Positions 8,833 to 16,827 of a stretch of DNA of 64,000 nucleotides are shown in pieces; within the stretch, counting starts at the first letter, position 1; every line of letters starts with the position of its first letter. Source of the DNA: Parasulfuritortus sp049322515 (GTDB lineage: Bacteria; Pseudomonadota; Gammaproteobacteria; Burkholderiales; Thiobacillaceae); the NCBI GenBank assembly GCA_049322515.1, contig JBMOQW010000009.1:55573-119572 (forward strand), written 5' to 3'. The translations under genes and the position numbers were made by a program. The notes under the pieces were generated by a model, which ran no database searches, was not told the origin of the DNA, and saw only the letters and a list, made by a program, of their open reading frames with translations.

Positions 8833-9366
8833 TCAGCGGGGGGCGCGGCGGGCTTCGTCGAGCAGCTTGGCCATTTCCCGCCGGTAGTCGAGGTAGTCCA
8901 TGGCCGGGTTGGGCGCGCCCAGCTGGCAGGCGACCGCGGCGACCTGGCCACGCAACTGGGCAGCGCGGGTGAACAACTGGATCAGGGCATCGCGCACCCA
9001 GAGCGTTTGTCGGCCGACCTCGCCCTGGGTGAACTGCACTTCGCCCTCGAAGAACGGCTCTGGGCGGGCTTCCAGCCATTCTTCCAGGTGCCGGGTTTCA
9101 TGGCGCAGGGCGGCCAGCAGCTCGCGCCAGACCGGGTGCTGGATGGCGCGGAAGCCAACCTGCGGATCGGCGCCCTGAAGCCGGGCCAGCCACAGCTGGT
9201 GCACCCCGAGCAGATGGTCTAGGGTGTGGTGGATGCTTCGGCAGGGCAGCCCCTCGTCGGCAGTCAGGGTCTCCGGCTTGAGGTGGGCCAGGGCCGCGAA
9301 CAGCGCCTCGTTGGCCCAGTGCTGGTAATCGGCCTGCACCACGTAATAGCTTTTCCAGGTATACAC
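8833..9366 (-). CDS. DinB-like four-helix-bundle protein
   Basis: About 177 residues. I chose the GTG at 9364-9366 because GAGGAG lies 6 nt upstream and the start falls 10 nt after the apbE stop; a longer upstream frame would read through apbE. The sequence YYVVQADYQHWANEALFAAL and IHHTLDHLLGVHQLWLARL, plus a later LRHETRHLEEWL segment, gives the spaced histidines typical of DinB/DUF664 metal-binding bundles. The substrate is unknown; thiol-linked roles are known for relatives. It lies in a - strand run with gshA, gshB and apbE. Confidence 0.75.
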   Translation of the reverse strand: MYTWKSYYVVQADYQHWANEALFAALAHLKPETLTADEGLPCRSIHHTLDHLLGVHQLWLARLQGADPQVGFRAIQHPVWRELLAALRHETRHLEEWLEARPEPFFEGEVQFTQGEVGRQTLWVRDALIQLFTRAAQLRGQVAAVACQLGAPNPAMDYLDYRREMAKLLDEARRAPR

Positions 9367-9376
9367 GCGCTTCTCC

Positions 9377-10435
9377 TCAGTCCACGACCGTCGGCGGCAA
9401 CGCCGGGTCGAGCCATTCCAGCCGGCCGGAGAGGCTCCGGGTGACGCTCGCCCGGCCGGCGGCATCGATGAACAACACGTCACTGACGCCCATCCTGGTC
9501 GCCATTGTGCGCCATTCGCGCGGTCCGGCAATGAAGATCGGCTTGCTGGTGACGTCCGAGCGGATGCCGGCCTGGTCGCCGCGCACCAGCACGGTCACTG
9601 CCTGGGCGCCGTCGGCGGGCTGGCCGCTGCGCGGATCGATGAGGTGGCAATAGCGCCGGCCAGACAGCTCGAAGAAGCGCTGGTAATCGCCCGAAGTACC
9701 GATCGCCTCGCCGTCGCGCAGGTCCAGGGTGGCCAGCGCGCCGGCCCGGCGCGGATGCTGGATGCCCACCCGCCAGGGCCGGTCACCATGCTGGCCCAGG
9801 GCCAGGATGTTGCCGCCGATATTGATCAGCGCATGGTCGATGCCGCGCGCCTTGAGCAAGGTCGCGGCGCGCTCCAGGGCATAGCCCTTGGCATAGCCGC
9901 CGAGATCCAGGCGCACGGCCGGATTGGCACTGGCGACCCGGTCACCCTCGAAGCGCAGGTCGGCCATGCGCGGTTGCGCGGCCACCCAGCGGGCCACCTC
10001 GGCCGGGTCGGGTAGGCGCGCCTCGAAGGTATCGGACTGGAAGCCCCAGAGCCGGATCAGGTGCGCCAGCGCCGGATTGAACAAGCCCTCCGAGCGCGCC
10101 GACCAGGCCGCCGCATCGCGCAGCAGATGGCGCACTTCCTCCGGCACCGGGCCGGAGACCCGGCCGGCGGCAAGGGCGTCGTTGACCGAGGTCAGTTCGG
10201 ACGGCTCCCAGGCATGCAGCAGACGGTGCAGGCGATCGAACTCGGCCAGCACGGCCTCGACCGCCGGCCGGGCCCGGTCTTCCGGCACACCGGCCACGCT
10301 GACCTCGACCAGGGTGCCGAACACGTAGGCCTGCTGCCTGTAGGGGGGCGGCACGCCGCAACCGGCCAGGCTGGCGGTGACGAGCGACAGCGTGACGAGT
10401 GACCAGACACGCCGCCAATAGGCAGCCAGTCTCAT
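9377..10435 (-). CDS. apbE: FAD:protein FMN transferase (ApbE), lipoprotein
   Basis: This 352-residue enzyme attaches FMN covalently to threonine residues of periplasmic or membrane flavoproteins. The N-terminus is a signal peptide with a lipobox-like LAGCG, so it is probably membrane-anchored. Family motifs include GTLVEVSV, the segment VRLDLGGYAKGYALERA, INIGGNILALG and SGDYQRFFELSGRRYCHLIDP. I chose the ATG at 10433-10435 because it overlaps the gshB stop as ATGA; a GTG three codons upstream is the alternative. The signal-peptide codons are themselves made of TGACG-type repeats (10378-10412). Confidence 0.9.
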   Translation of the reverse strand: MRLAAYWRRVWSLVTLSLVTASLAGCGVPPPYRQQAYVFGTLVEVSVAGVPEDRARPAVEAVLAEFDRLHRLLHAWEPSELTSVNDALAAGRVSGPVPEEVRHLLRDAAAWSARSEGLFNPALAHLIRLWGFQSDTFEARLPDPAEVARWVAAQPRMADLRFEGDRVASANPAVRLDLGGYAKGYALERAATLLKARGIDHALINIGGNILALGQHGDRPWRVGIQHPRRAGALATLDLRDGEAIGTSGDYQRFFELSGRRYCHLIDPRSGQPADGAQAVTVLVRGDQAGIRSDVTSKPIFIAGPREWRTMATRMGVSDVLFIDAAGRASVTRSLSGRLEWLDPALPPTVVD

Positions 10436-11376
10436 GCCGTGCACCGCGACGCCAAGGCATCGATGAACCGCCCCGCGACATCGCAGCCGGTCTGGTCGGT
10501 GATTTCACGGAAGCAGGTCGGACTGGTGACGTTGACTTCGGTGAGCCAGTCACCGATCACGTCGAGGCCGACCAGCAGCAAGCCATCGGCCTTGAGGGTG
10601 GGCCCCAGGGCGGCGGCGATCTCCCGGTCGCGGGCGGTCAGCGGCCGGGCCACGCCGGTGCCGCCGGCGGCCAGGTTGCCGCGCGTCTCGCCCGGCGCGG
10701 GAATGCGCGCCAGGGCATGGGGCACCGGCTCGCCATCGATGAGCAGGATGCGCTTGTCGCCGTCGGCAATCTCCGGGATGAAGCGCTGGGCCATGATCTG
10801 CCGGCGCCCGAGATCGGTCACCGTTTCCAGGATCGCGCCCAGGTTGGCATCGCCCGGACGCAGGCGGAAGATGCCGCTGCCGCCCATGGCATTGAGCGGC
10901 TTGACCACGATGTCGCCCTGCTCGGCGAGGAAGGCGCGCAGGTCATCGGCGCGGCAGGACACCAGGGTGGGCACGGTGAACCGGGGAAACCGCGCGATGG
11001 CCAGTTTCTCGTTGTAGTCGCGCAGGGCCTGGGGCCGGTTGAAGACCCGGGCGCCCTCGCGCTCGGCCATCTCCAGCAGGTAGGTGGCATTGAGGTAGCC
11101 TTCATCGAAAGGCGGGTCCTTGCGCATCAGGACGGCGGCAAAATCGGCCAGCGCCCGTTCGACCGGCGCGACCGCCGTGAACCAGGTCTCGGCATGGCTG
11201 GTCAGGCGCACCGCACAGGCCCGGGCAGTCACCCGCCCACACCGCCAGGCCAGGTCGCCTGGCTGACAGGCCCAGAGCGCGTGGCCGCGCCGGTCTGCCT
11301 CGACCATCATGGCGTAGGTGGAATCCTTGTAGATCTTGAAGCTGGCGAGCGGGTCGGCGACGAACAGTAAATCCAT
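10432..11376 (-). CDS. gshB: Glutathione synthetase
   Basis: This ATP-grasp ligase (314 residues) joins gamma-glutamylcysteine and glycine. The N-terminus LLFVADPLASFKIYKDSTYAM matches GshB, and the ATP-grasp core shows DIVVKPLNAMGGSGIF, QRFIPEIADGDKRILLIDG and LTEVNVTSPTCFREI. It follows gshA after 9 nt and overlaps apbE, so gshA-gshB-apbE-dinB are likely cotranscribed. Confidence 0.96.
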   Translation of the reverse strand: MDLLFVADPLASFKIYKDSTYAMMVEADRRGHALWACQPGDLAWRCGRVTARACAVRLTSHAETWFTAVAPVERALADFAAVLMRKDPPFDEGYLNATYLLEMAEREGARVFNRPQALRDYNEKLAIARFPRFTVPTLVSCRADDLRAFLAEQGDIVVKPLNAMGGSGIFRLRPGDANLGAILETVTDLGRRQIMAQRFIPEIADGDKRILLIDGEPVPHALARIPAPGETRGNLAAGGTGVARPLTARDREIAAALGPTLKADGLLLVGLDVIGDWLTEVNVTSPTCFREITDQTGCDVAGRFIDALASRCTA

Positions 11377-11385
11377 GACGATGGC

Positions 11386-12696
11386 CTAGAGCACGACCTC
11401 GGGATGGAACTCGGGATCGGTGTCTTCCAGTTCGACCGAGGCCGCCAGCGCCGCCAGGCGGGCCAGCACGCCGTAAGTGTAGAAGCGGTTCACCGGCGCA
11501 TCGGGTCGCGCCGTCGCGTCGGGCGTGGAGCAGGCCTGCTCGAAGGCGAGCGGCACGAAATGCATGCCCGGGGCGTTCAGGTTCTCGTCCACACCCCGGC
11601 TGGTATGCACGCGGTAGAAGCCGCCCACCACGAAGTGGTCGATCATGTAGACCACCGGCTCGGCCACCGCTTCGTTGATCGACTCGTAGGTGTGCACGCC
11701 CTCCTGGACCAGCACGCGATCGACACTCAGGCCTTCCTTGACCACGGCCATCTTGTTGCGGGTCTTTCGGTTAAGGTCGCGCACGTCTTCGGCACTTTTG
11801 GCGGTGAGGATGCCCATGCCGTAGGTGCCGGCGTCGGCCTTGACGATCACGAACGGTTCCTTGTCGATCCCGTATTCGGCGTATTTCACCCGGATCCGCT
11901 TCAGCGTTTCCTCGACATGGTGGGCCAGGCACTCCTCGCCCTCGCGGGCCTGGAAGTTCACTTCGCCGCACACCGCGTAGTAAGGGTCGATCAGCCAGGG
12001 ATCGATGCCGACCACCCGGGAGAACGCCGCCGCCAGGTCGGCATAGGCACGGAAGTGGTTCGACTTGCGCCGCACCGCCCAGCCGGCGTGCAGGGGCGGC
12101 AGCAGGGTCTGCTCGGGGTCGAGCCCCTTGAGGATGTCGGGAATGCCACCCGAGAGGTCATTGTTGAGCAGCACCGCGCAGGGATTGAAATCGCCCACCA
12201 TCAGACGATCGCCCTCGCGCCGCACCGGCTCCAGCTTGAGCACGCCGCCATCGGGCAGGTCGAGGATCAGCGGTTCCTGAAGGTCGGGGATCAGGCTGCC
12301 CAGGCGCACCGTGATGCCCACCTTGCGCACGATGTCGGCCAGGGCGGCCACGTTCTGCAGGTAGAAGCTGTTGCGGGTATGGTTCTCGGGAATGATCAGG
12401 AAGCGCTGTGCGGTGGTGCACATCTTCTCGACCGCGATCTGCGCCGCCTGCACCGAGAGCGGCAGGAAGGCCGGATTCAGGTTGTTGAAGCCGCCCGGGA
12501 ACAAGTTGGTGTCCACTGGCGCCAGCTTGAAACCGGCATTGCGCAGGTCGACCGAGGAATAGAACGGCGCCGCGTGTTCCTGCCATTGGCCACGGAACCA
12601 GTGCTCGATGGCCGGCTGGGCGGTGATGACATGCTTTTCCAGGTCCAGGAGCGGACCGGCGAGGGCCGTGGTGAGGTTGGGGACCATAGCGGACAC
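11386..12696 (-). CDS. gshA: Glutamate-cysteine ligase, proteobacterial (TIGR02049-type)
   Basis: This 436-residue enzyme makes gamma-glutamylcysteine, the first step of glutathione synthesis. It resembles the beta/gammaproteobacterial type first described in Acidithiobacillus rather than E. coli GshA. Supporting segments are APVDTNLFPGGFNNLN, LIIPENHTRNSFYLQNV, FVIVKADAGTYGMGI and VLVQEGVHTYESIN. The start could be this ATG or the ATG three codons in. It is the first gene of the gsh run, divergent from trmL. Confidence 0.92.
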   Translation of the reverse strand: MSAMVPNLTTALAGPLLDLEKHVITAQPAIEHWFRGQWQEHAAPFYSSVDLRNAGFKLAPVDTNLFPGGFNNLNPAFLPLSVQAAQIAVEKMCTTAQRFLIIPENHTRNSFYLQNVAALADIVRKVGITVRLGSLIPDLQEPLILDLPDGGVLKLEPVRREGDRLMVGDFNPCAVLLNNDLSGGIPDILKGLDPEQTLLPPLHAGWAVRRKSNHFRAYADLAAAFSRVVGIDPWLIDPYYAVCGEVNFQAREGEECLAHHVEETLKRIRVKYAEYGIDKEPFVIVKADAGTYGMGILTAKSAEDVRDLNRKTRNKMAVVKEGLSVDRVLVQEGVHTYESINEAVAEPVVYMIDHFVVGGFYRVHTSRGVDENLNAPGMHFVPLAFEQACSTPDATARPDAPVNRFYTYGVLARLAALAASVELEDTDPEFHPEVVL

Positions 12697-12758
12697 GGAG
12701 GCAAACGGGCAATTAGTTTACCGTTTCCGGCCACCAGTCGGCGCGGGATAATCCAGGC

Positions 12759-13223
12759 ATGTTCGACATCCTCCTCTACCAGCCCGAGATTCCGCCCAAC
12801 ACCGGCAACATCATTCGCCTGGCCGCGAACACCGGCTGTCGGCTGCACCTCATCGAGCCGCTCGGCTTCACCCTGGAAGACAGCCAGCTTAAGCGGGCCG
12901 GCCTCGACTACCACGAATACGCCCGACTGATCGTCCACCCGGACTGGCCGAGCGCACGCGCCGCGCTGGCCGGCCAGCGCATCTTCGCGCTCACCACCAA
13001 GGCCCAGGCGCGACCTGATGAAACCGCATTCCAGGCGGGCGACGCCTTTCTGTTCGGCCCGGAAAGCCGCGGCCTGCCCGCCGATATCCTGGCCGAGTTC
13101 CCCGACACGCACCGGCTGCGCCTGCCCATGCGCCCGCACAGCAGGAGCCTGAACCTGTCCAACGCGACGGCCGTGGTGGTCTATGAAGCCTGGCGCCAGA
13201 TCGGCTTTGCCGGTGCGGCGTGA
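12759..13223 (+). CDS. trmL: tRNA (cytidine(34)-2'-O)-methyltransferase
   Basis: This 154-residue SPOUT-class enzyme methylates the 2'-OH of the wobble nucleotide in tRNA-Leu isoacceptors. It opens with the family pattern LYQPEIPPNTGNIIRLAANTG, and the C-terminal knot region shows FGPESRGLP and RSLNLSNATAVVVYE. The length is normal. The stop codon overlaps a GTG start for the next small gene. Confidence 0.95.
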   Translation: MFDILLYQPEIPPNTGNIIRLAANTGCRLHLIEPLGFTLEDSQLKRAGLDYHEYARLIVHPDWPSARAALAGQRIFALTTKAQARPDETAFQAGDAFLFGPESRGLPADILAEFPDTHRLRLPMRPHSRSLNLSNATAVVVYEAWRQIGFAGAA

Positions 13224-13552
13224 ACGGGCACGGTCCAACATGCGGAAAGCGCGACTTCAAGCGGCCCACACGCGTGCTGGCAAAGGCGTTTGAGACCCTG
13301 ACCGACGCATGCCCCTACTGCGCCGACTGGAACCAACGCCACCCGGACACGCCGCGTGACTCGTGTGGCCCCTGCGAGGTGTGTGGTCGTCCCGGTCATG
13401 TCGGCGCGCATCCCCGCAAGCCCGTCAGCCTGTGCCTATGCCCGGAGCACGGGTCCCAGGAAACCGATTCAGGCGACCACTTCGAGCGTTACCGCCGGAT
13501 CGACCTGCTGATCGGGCTCGGCGTCGTCGGGGCGGTCTATCGGCTATGGTGA
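13220..13552 (+). CDS. Cys-rich small hypothetical protein
   Basis: A 110-residue product starting at a GTG that overlaps the trmL stop (GTGA). It has CPYCADW, then DSCGPCEVCGRPGHVGAHP and LCLCPEH, a cysteine/histidine pattern suggesting one or two zinc-binding knuckles. The C-terminal IDLLIGLGVVGAVYRL stretch is hydrophobic, possibly one short membrane segment. I do not recognise the family. The tight coupling to trmL supports it being a gene. Confidence 0.55.
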   Translation: MNGHGPTCGKRDFKRPTRVLAKAFETLTDACPYCADWNQRHPDTPRDSCGPCEVCGRPGHVGAHPRKPVSLCLCPEHGSQETDSGDHFERYRRIDLLIGLGVVGAVYRLW

Positions 13553-13578
13553 ACTGAACAACCTCGCCCCTGTGGACC

Positions 13579-14028
13579 ATGATCGTGCCAAGTGACCCTC
13601 ACCACCTCGACCGCTTTCTCGACGCCCAGAAGCCCGACTATGCCATCGCCCTTGCCGAGCTCATCGCCGGCAGGAAACGCTCGCACTGGATGTGGTACAT
13701 CTTCCCGCAATATGCGGGCCTGGGTTACAGCCCAACCTCGAAGCGCTACGCCATCAAATGCATGGATGAAGCCCGCGCCTACCTTACCCATCCAATCCTG
13801 GGGCCACGGTTGCATGAATGCGCGGATGCCGTGATGAAGATCGAGGGACGAACGGCACATGAGATCTTCGGCGCTCCAGACGATGCCAAGCTGAAGTCAT
13901 GCGCCACCCTGTTCGCCTTGGTATCAGAACCGGGATCGGTGTTTGACAGGCTGCTGGGCAAGTACTTCCAGGGCACCCGTGACGAAAAGACCCTCAAGCT
14001 GATTGGCTTGCGACCGGGGCTGGATTGA
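13579..14028 (+). CDS. DUF1810 family protein
   Basis: This 149-residue protein matches the DUF1810 family: HLDRFLDAQKPDYAIALAEL, then SHWMWYIFPQYAGLGYSPTS and HPILGPRLHECADAVM. The segments FGAPDDAKLKSCATLF and FQGTRDEKTLKLIG close the domain. The molecular function is not established; distant links to NAD- or ADP-ribose-related folds have been suggested for related families, which I treat as weak. It stands alone between the Cys-rich gene and the hemerythrin gene. Confidence 0.8.
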   Translation: MIVPSDPHHLDRFLDAQKPDYAIALAELIAGRKRSHWMWYIFPQYAGLGYSPTSKRYAIKCMDEARAYLTHPILGPRLHECADAVMKIEGRTAHEIFGAPDDAKLKSCATLFALVSEPGSVFDRLLGKYFQGTRDEKTLKLIGLRPGLD

Positions 14029-14159
14029 GCGCCCCCCCGACCTGCACGCCGACGCAACACAAGGGTTGGTCGAGGCGCCCGAAGGCCAAACCACCAAATT
14101 CGCACCGGCGCAGAGCCCGTCGAACCCGGCCAAGGCGAGCTCAGTAGCAGGAGGGTCCT

Positions 14160-14552
14160 TCAGGCCGATCCATTCACGAATTGGCCGAATTTCATGTCTT
14201 CGCGGGTAATGTGCTCGAACAGCCAGATGGTCGCCAGAAGATTCAATTTGAGCGGCGCCATGCTGTGCTTGTGCAACTTGATTTCGGAATGCATCTTGGC
14301 CAAGTTCAAGGAGAACGCCCGATGGGACTCGATGTGTCCTTCCGTATCTGGATAGCCGTATTCGGCCATCAAGCGCTCTTCTGTGGCGAAATGCCGTTCT
14401 GAATAGCCAACCAACTTACTTAGGGCGTGTTCCGCCGCTTCGAAACCAGCCGGGTTGAGCAACTCCGTGGCCCCAACCGCCCTGAATTCCTCGACGATCA
14501 ATAGCCATTCGGCATGCTGACGATCGATGACCTCTATACCGATGTGGTACAT
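14160..14552 (-). CDS. Bacteriohemerythrin-like O2-binding protein
   Basis: A 130-residue four-helix protein with the spaced metal ligands of hemerythrins: IDRQHAEW, YSERHFATEERLM, HIESHRAF and a C-terminal WLFEHITREDMKFG. Such proteins bind O2 at a diiron site and may store, sense or deliver oxygen. It is a stand-alone single domain without a signalling partner. It is the last core gene before the tRNA-derived att site. Confidence 0.85.
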   Translation of the reverse strand: MYHIGIEVIDRQHAEWLLIVEEFRAVGATELLNPAGFEAAEHALSKLVGYSERHFATEERLMAEYGYPDTEGHIESHRAFSLNLAKMHSEIKLHKHSMAPLKLNLLATIWLFEHITREDMKFGQFVNGSA

Positions 14553-14853
14553 GGCCCGCCACCCAAGTCAACCATATGTTTCGGCACGGGATTTACCTAA
14601 TCCAAGGAGGTTTCTATGAAGCCTAGCTTACAGCAACCTCACGCTAGTACATATATATCATTATGGCTAACCTGACCTCGCCGTCCGGGCACAGGCTGTT
14701 GATTTGAGCATGGGTGCCCACGCCAACAAGATCGAACCTTGATTTCTTCCCCATCGCCCCAACCCCGCAAAGCCATGCTGAGTGCGCTCCAAGCGAGGCC
14801 CCATCAAGCAAAAAGGCCACCGCAATGGGTGGCCTAAGTGCTTGAATCCTAAG
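14553..14853. other. Non-coding flank left of the integrative element
   Basis: About 300 nt with no convincing gene. An AAGGAGG followed by ATG near 14605-14617 opens only a very short peptide. The one clear feature is the - strand terminator at 14809-14834, expected downstream of a tRNA-Phe gene. Confidence 0.6.
14809..14834 (-). terminator. Terminator originally serving tRNA-Phe
   Basis: Read on the - strand, GGCCACC and GGTGGCC pair around a short loop and run into TTTTTGC. It lies about 20 nt beyond the CCA end of the tRNA-Phe fragment, where the terminator of an intact tRNA gene would be. Confidence 0.75.
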
Positions 14854-14898
14854 TGGTGGCCAGGGGCGGAATCGAACCGTCGACACGCGGATTTTCAA
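14854..14898 (-). other. attL-type site: 3' fragment of tRNA-Phe (anticodon loop to CCA)
   Basis: Read on the - strand, the 45 nt correspond to tRNA positions 32-76. U33 and the GAA anticodon fall at 14897 and 14896-14894. They are followed by a complete 3' anticodon arm, variable loop, T-arm with GGTTCGATTCC, and an acceptor strand ending CCA at 14854. No 5' half is present: the sequence above 14898 is unrelated. This is the usual scar left by a tyrosine integrase that crosses over in the anticodon loop, with the element on the higher-coordinate side. The intact tRNA-Phe is not in the window. Confidence 0.88.
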
Positions 14899-15003
14899 GA
14901 CTTGGCAGGGAGTACCTATGGGATTCCAGAACATTCCAGAAACTTATAAAAATCCATGCCTTACCAAGGTTGCTTGGTTCTCCATGTTCTATCTCGTTCC
15001 TGA

Positions 15004-15048
15004 TTTCTGTGTAATTTTCCATGCTCGATTACACAGAAACTACACAGG
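15004..15048. repeat. Left-end ATTACACAG repeat cluster (probable integrase arm sites)
   Basis: TTTCTGTGTAAT (15004-15015) is the inverse of ATTACACAGAAA (15028-15039), and CTACACAGGG follows. The direct unit CGATTACACAG-AA-TACACA at 15026-15046 recurs at 26221-26240 near the other end of the element. Matching clusters just inside both ends suggest binding sites for the integrase or excisionase. Confidence 0.65.
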
Positions 15049-15085
15049 GAATGTCTGAGCAACCATGACCGTAATGGCCGGAAAG

Positions 15086-16159
15086 TCAGGCCGTTTGGAA
15101 GGGGACCAGCCGCTCCAGGGCCAATTGAATCAAACGCTCGTCAAACAGCTTCAGCTTACGTGCGCCCGCTTCAGCACCACCGGGCCATTTGGCCAAGCAT
15201 TGCTTGATGTTCGATACCGTTGCAGCGCAGCCTTCCTTGAACAACAGCCAATCCACCGTGGCCAACAGTTCCATGCCCAGCGGCGACTCGAAACCATCAA
15301 TGAGATCCGCAGTGCGATCCAGCGCCGGTAAGTAAGGTTTGGCTTCCGCCCCTTTCAGATAGGTCTGAACGTAATCCTTGCGTGCATCGTCGAACCAGAT
15401 GATGTCCTGCGGACCTGCGTCGGCTAATCGCTTGTCGCAATGAAGATAGCTGCCATCCAAGGCATTCAGTAAGTGATCCAGCCGATTGGCATAAGGGCCG
15501 TACTTGTTGGCCTCGAAACGCAGGTCTAACGGGTTTGTTACACTCAAGCGCTCAATATTCCGCTCCAGGAACCAAGCTAGCTTCTGAATTTCCAGTAGGC
15601 TGCATTCGATGCCCAGCACCCAATACTGGCGCACCAACTCGGCGATCAAGGCGCGTGCAGGCGTCAGCTTTTCTACCCCTGTGCGCTTGGCCACATTCTG
15701 GTACTTCGCAGTCGGCTCGAAAACGACGATTTGAACGTCTGCCAGATCGGATAGGGCAGCCTCGATCTCGGGCCGAACTACATTCCAATCCAATCCGCCA
15801 TTGCCACAACCCAGTGGTGGGAGTGCAATGGATTGGATTCCGTTATCAAGAATGAACGAGTGCAGGTCCTTAAGTCCGTCCACCACCCAGCCAAGCTTGG
15901 TAGGGTGCCGCCAGTGCTGCTTGGTAGGGAAGTTGACGATCCATTTCGGCCCCATTAACTCATGGCGCTCGGTTACGAACACCTTGCCGACCGTGATCTC
16001 CTCGGCCTTGCATGCGGCTTCATAGCGCTTGAAGTTATCTGGAAAGGCTTCTTTGAACATCAAAGCGATGCCTTTTCCCATGACGCCTACTGTGTTGACG
16101 GTATTCACCACCGCCTCCACATCAGCATCCAGCAGGTTGCCCTGGGTATAGCGGATCAT
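15086..16159 (-). CDS. darG: DarG-type macrodomain antitoxin (DNA ADP-ribosylglycohydrolase)
   Basis: About 357 residues. The N-terminal 155 residues form a macrodomain: IRYTQGNLLDADVEAVVNTV, GVMGKGIALMFKEAFP and LPPLGCGNGGLDW, the pattern of DarG/TARG1-like enzymes that remove ADP-ribose from thymidine in DNA. The C-terminal part (KYGPYANRLDHLLNALDGSY and on) matches the second DarG domain, which binds the toxin. The start is set at 16159, overlapping the darT stop by one base (TGATG). The pair forms a toxin-antitoxin and antiphage module at the 3' end of the RM operon. Confidence 0.93.
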   Translation of the reverse strand: MIRYTQGNLLDADVEAVVNTVNTVGVMGKGIALMFKEAFPDNFKRYEAACKAEEITVGKVFVTERHELMGPKWIVNFPTKQHWRHPTKLGWVVDGLKDLHSFILDNGIQSIALPPLGCGNGGLDWNVVRPEIEAALSDLADVQIVVFEPTAKYQNVAKRTGVEKLTPARALIAELVRQYWVLGIECSLLEIQKLAWFLERNIERLSVTNPLDLRFEANKYGPYANRLDHLLNALDGSYLHCDKRLADAGPQDIIWFDDARKDYVQTYLKGAEAKPYLPALDRTADLIDGFESPLGMELLATVDWLLFKEGCAATVSNIKQCLAKWPGGAEAGARKLKLFDERLIQLALERLVPFQTA

Positions 16160-16800
16160 CAGAAATACCACCCAGTCTGTTTGGCCACCTTGAATGCTAG
16201 ACCACGGTCTGCAACCTTCTGATTCAGCGCGTTTTTCATGTTGTCATTATAACAAACCACTCCCAATAAAGCCTCAAGCGGTACATGACGGTGGATCAGT
16301 GCCTCGGCCTGGTAACGCTCAATTTTTTCCGGATCATCGGGGTCGCGTTTGAAGTCCCGTTTCTGTAACAGGCCCCAGTCGATATTGCCCAAGTCCGCCA
16401 GATCACTGAAATAGTTTGCGGTAAGCAGGTAAGCATGCCGATCAGAAAACACGAAATGCACACCCAGTTCATCCATCTTCCGCAAGTTGGAAACGAAGAT
16501 CACGATTTCTTCGTTGGGCACGTTGGTCATCCCACCGTAGCCAGTCCTGATGTTCAGCATCATGGGAGTGAACGGTGTGAAATAGAACGGCACGTAATCG
16601 CTCAGGGTGCCGCCGGGCGGTATCGGCACCATCCGGTGCTGGCGCTTGTCGATTAAATCCGGGTTGCCGATGGTGCGGTAGTTGGGCGCCTGGATCGGAG
16701 AGGTCCGGCAATGCATGCCGTTGTCCAGAATCCAGGCCACATTGTCCCGGTGGACGATGCGGAAGATCAGGGCTTTATCCGGGTTCAGCTTGTCAGACAT
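16159..16800 (-). CDS. darT: DarT-type ssDNA thymidine ADP-ribosyltransferase toxin
   Basis: This 213-residue DUF4433 protein transfers ADP-ribose from NAD to thymidine bases in single-stranded DNA, blocking replication. Visible features are FRIVHRDNVAWILDNGMHC near the N-terminus, DKRQHRMVPIPPGGTLSDYV with the arginine/histidine cluster, PFYFTPFTPMMLNI, and QAEALIHRHVPLEALLG holding the likely catalytic glutamate (about residue 166). It is followed directly by its antitoxin gene darG and preceded by the HEPN-like gene. Confidence 0.94.
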   Translation of the reverse strand: MSDKLNPDKALIFRIVHRDNVAWILDNGMHCRTSPIQAPNYRTIGNPDLIDKRQHRMVPIPPGGTLSDYVPFYFTPFTPMMLNIRTGYGGMTNVPNEEIVIFVSNLRKMDELGVHFVFSDRHAYLLTANYFSDLADLGNIDWGLLQKRDFKRDPDDPEKIERYQAEALIHRHVPLEALLGVVCYNDNMKNALNQKVADRGLAFKVAKQTGWYF

Positions 16801-16827
16801 GGGAGGGTTTCCTAAGGCACGTCGTTT

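Noticed and set aside
7873..9222. A 449-codon + strand frame opposite the RlmL-like gene
   Set aside because: Antisense to a gene with clear methyltransferase motifs, and lacks any recognisable domain.
11404..12930. A 508-codon + strand frame opposite gshA
   Set aside because: Shadow of a well-supported gene, full of His, Gln and Val repeats typical of antisense reading.
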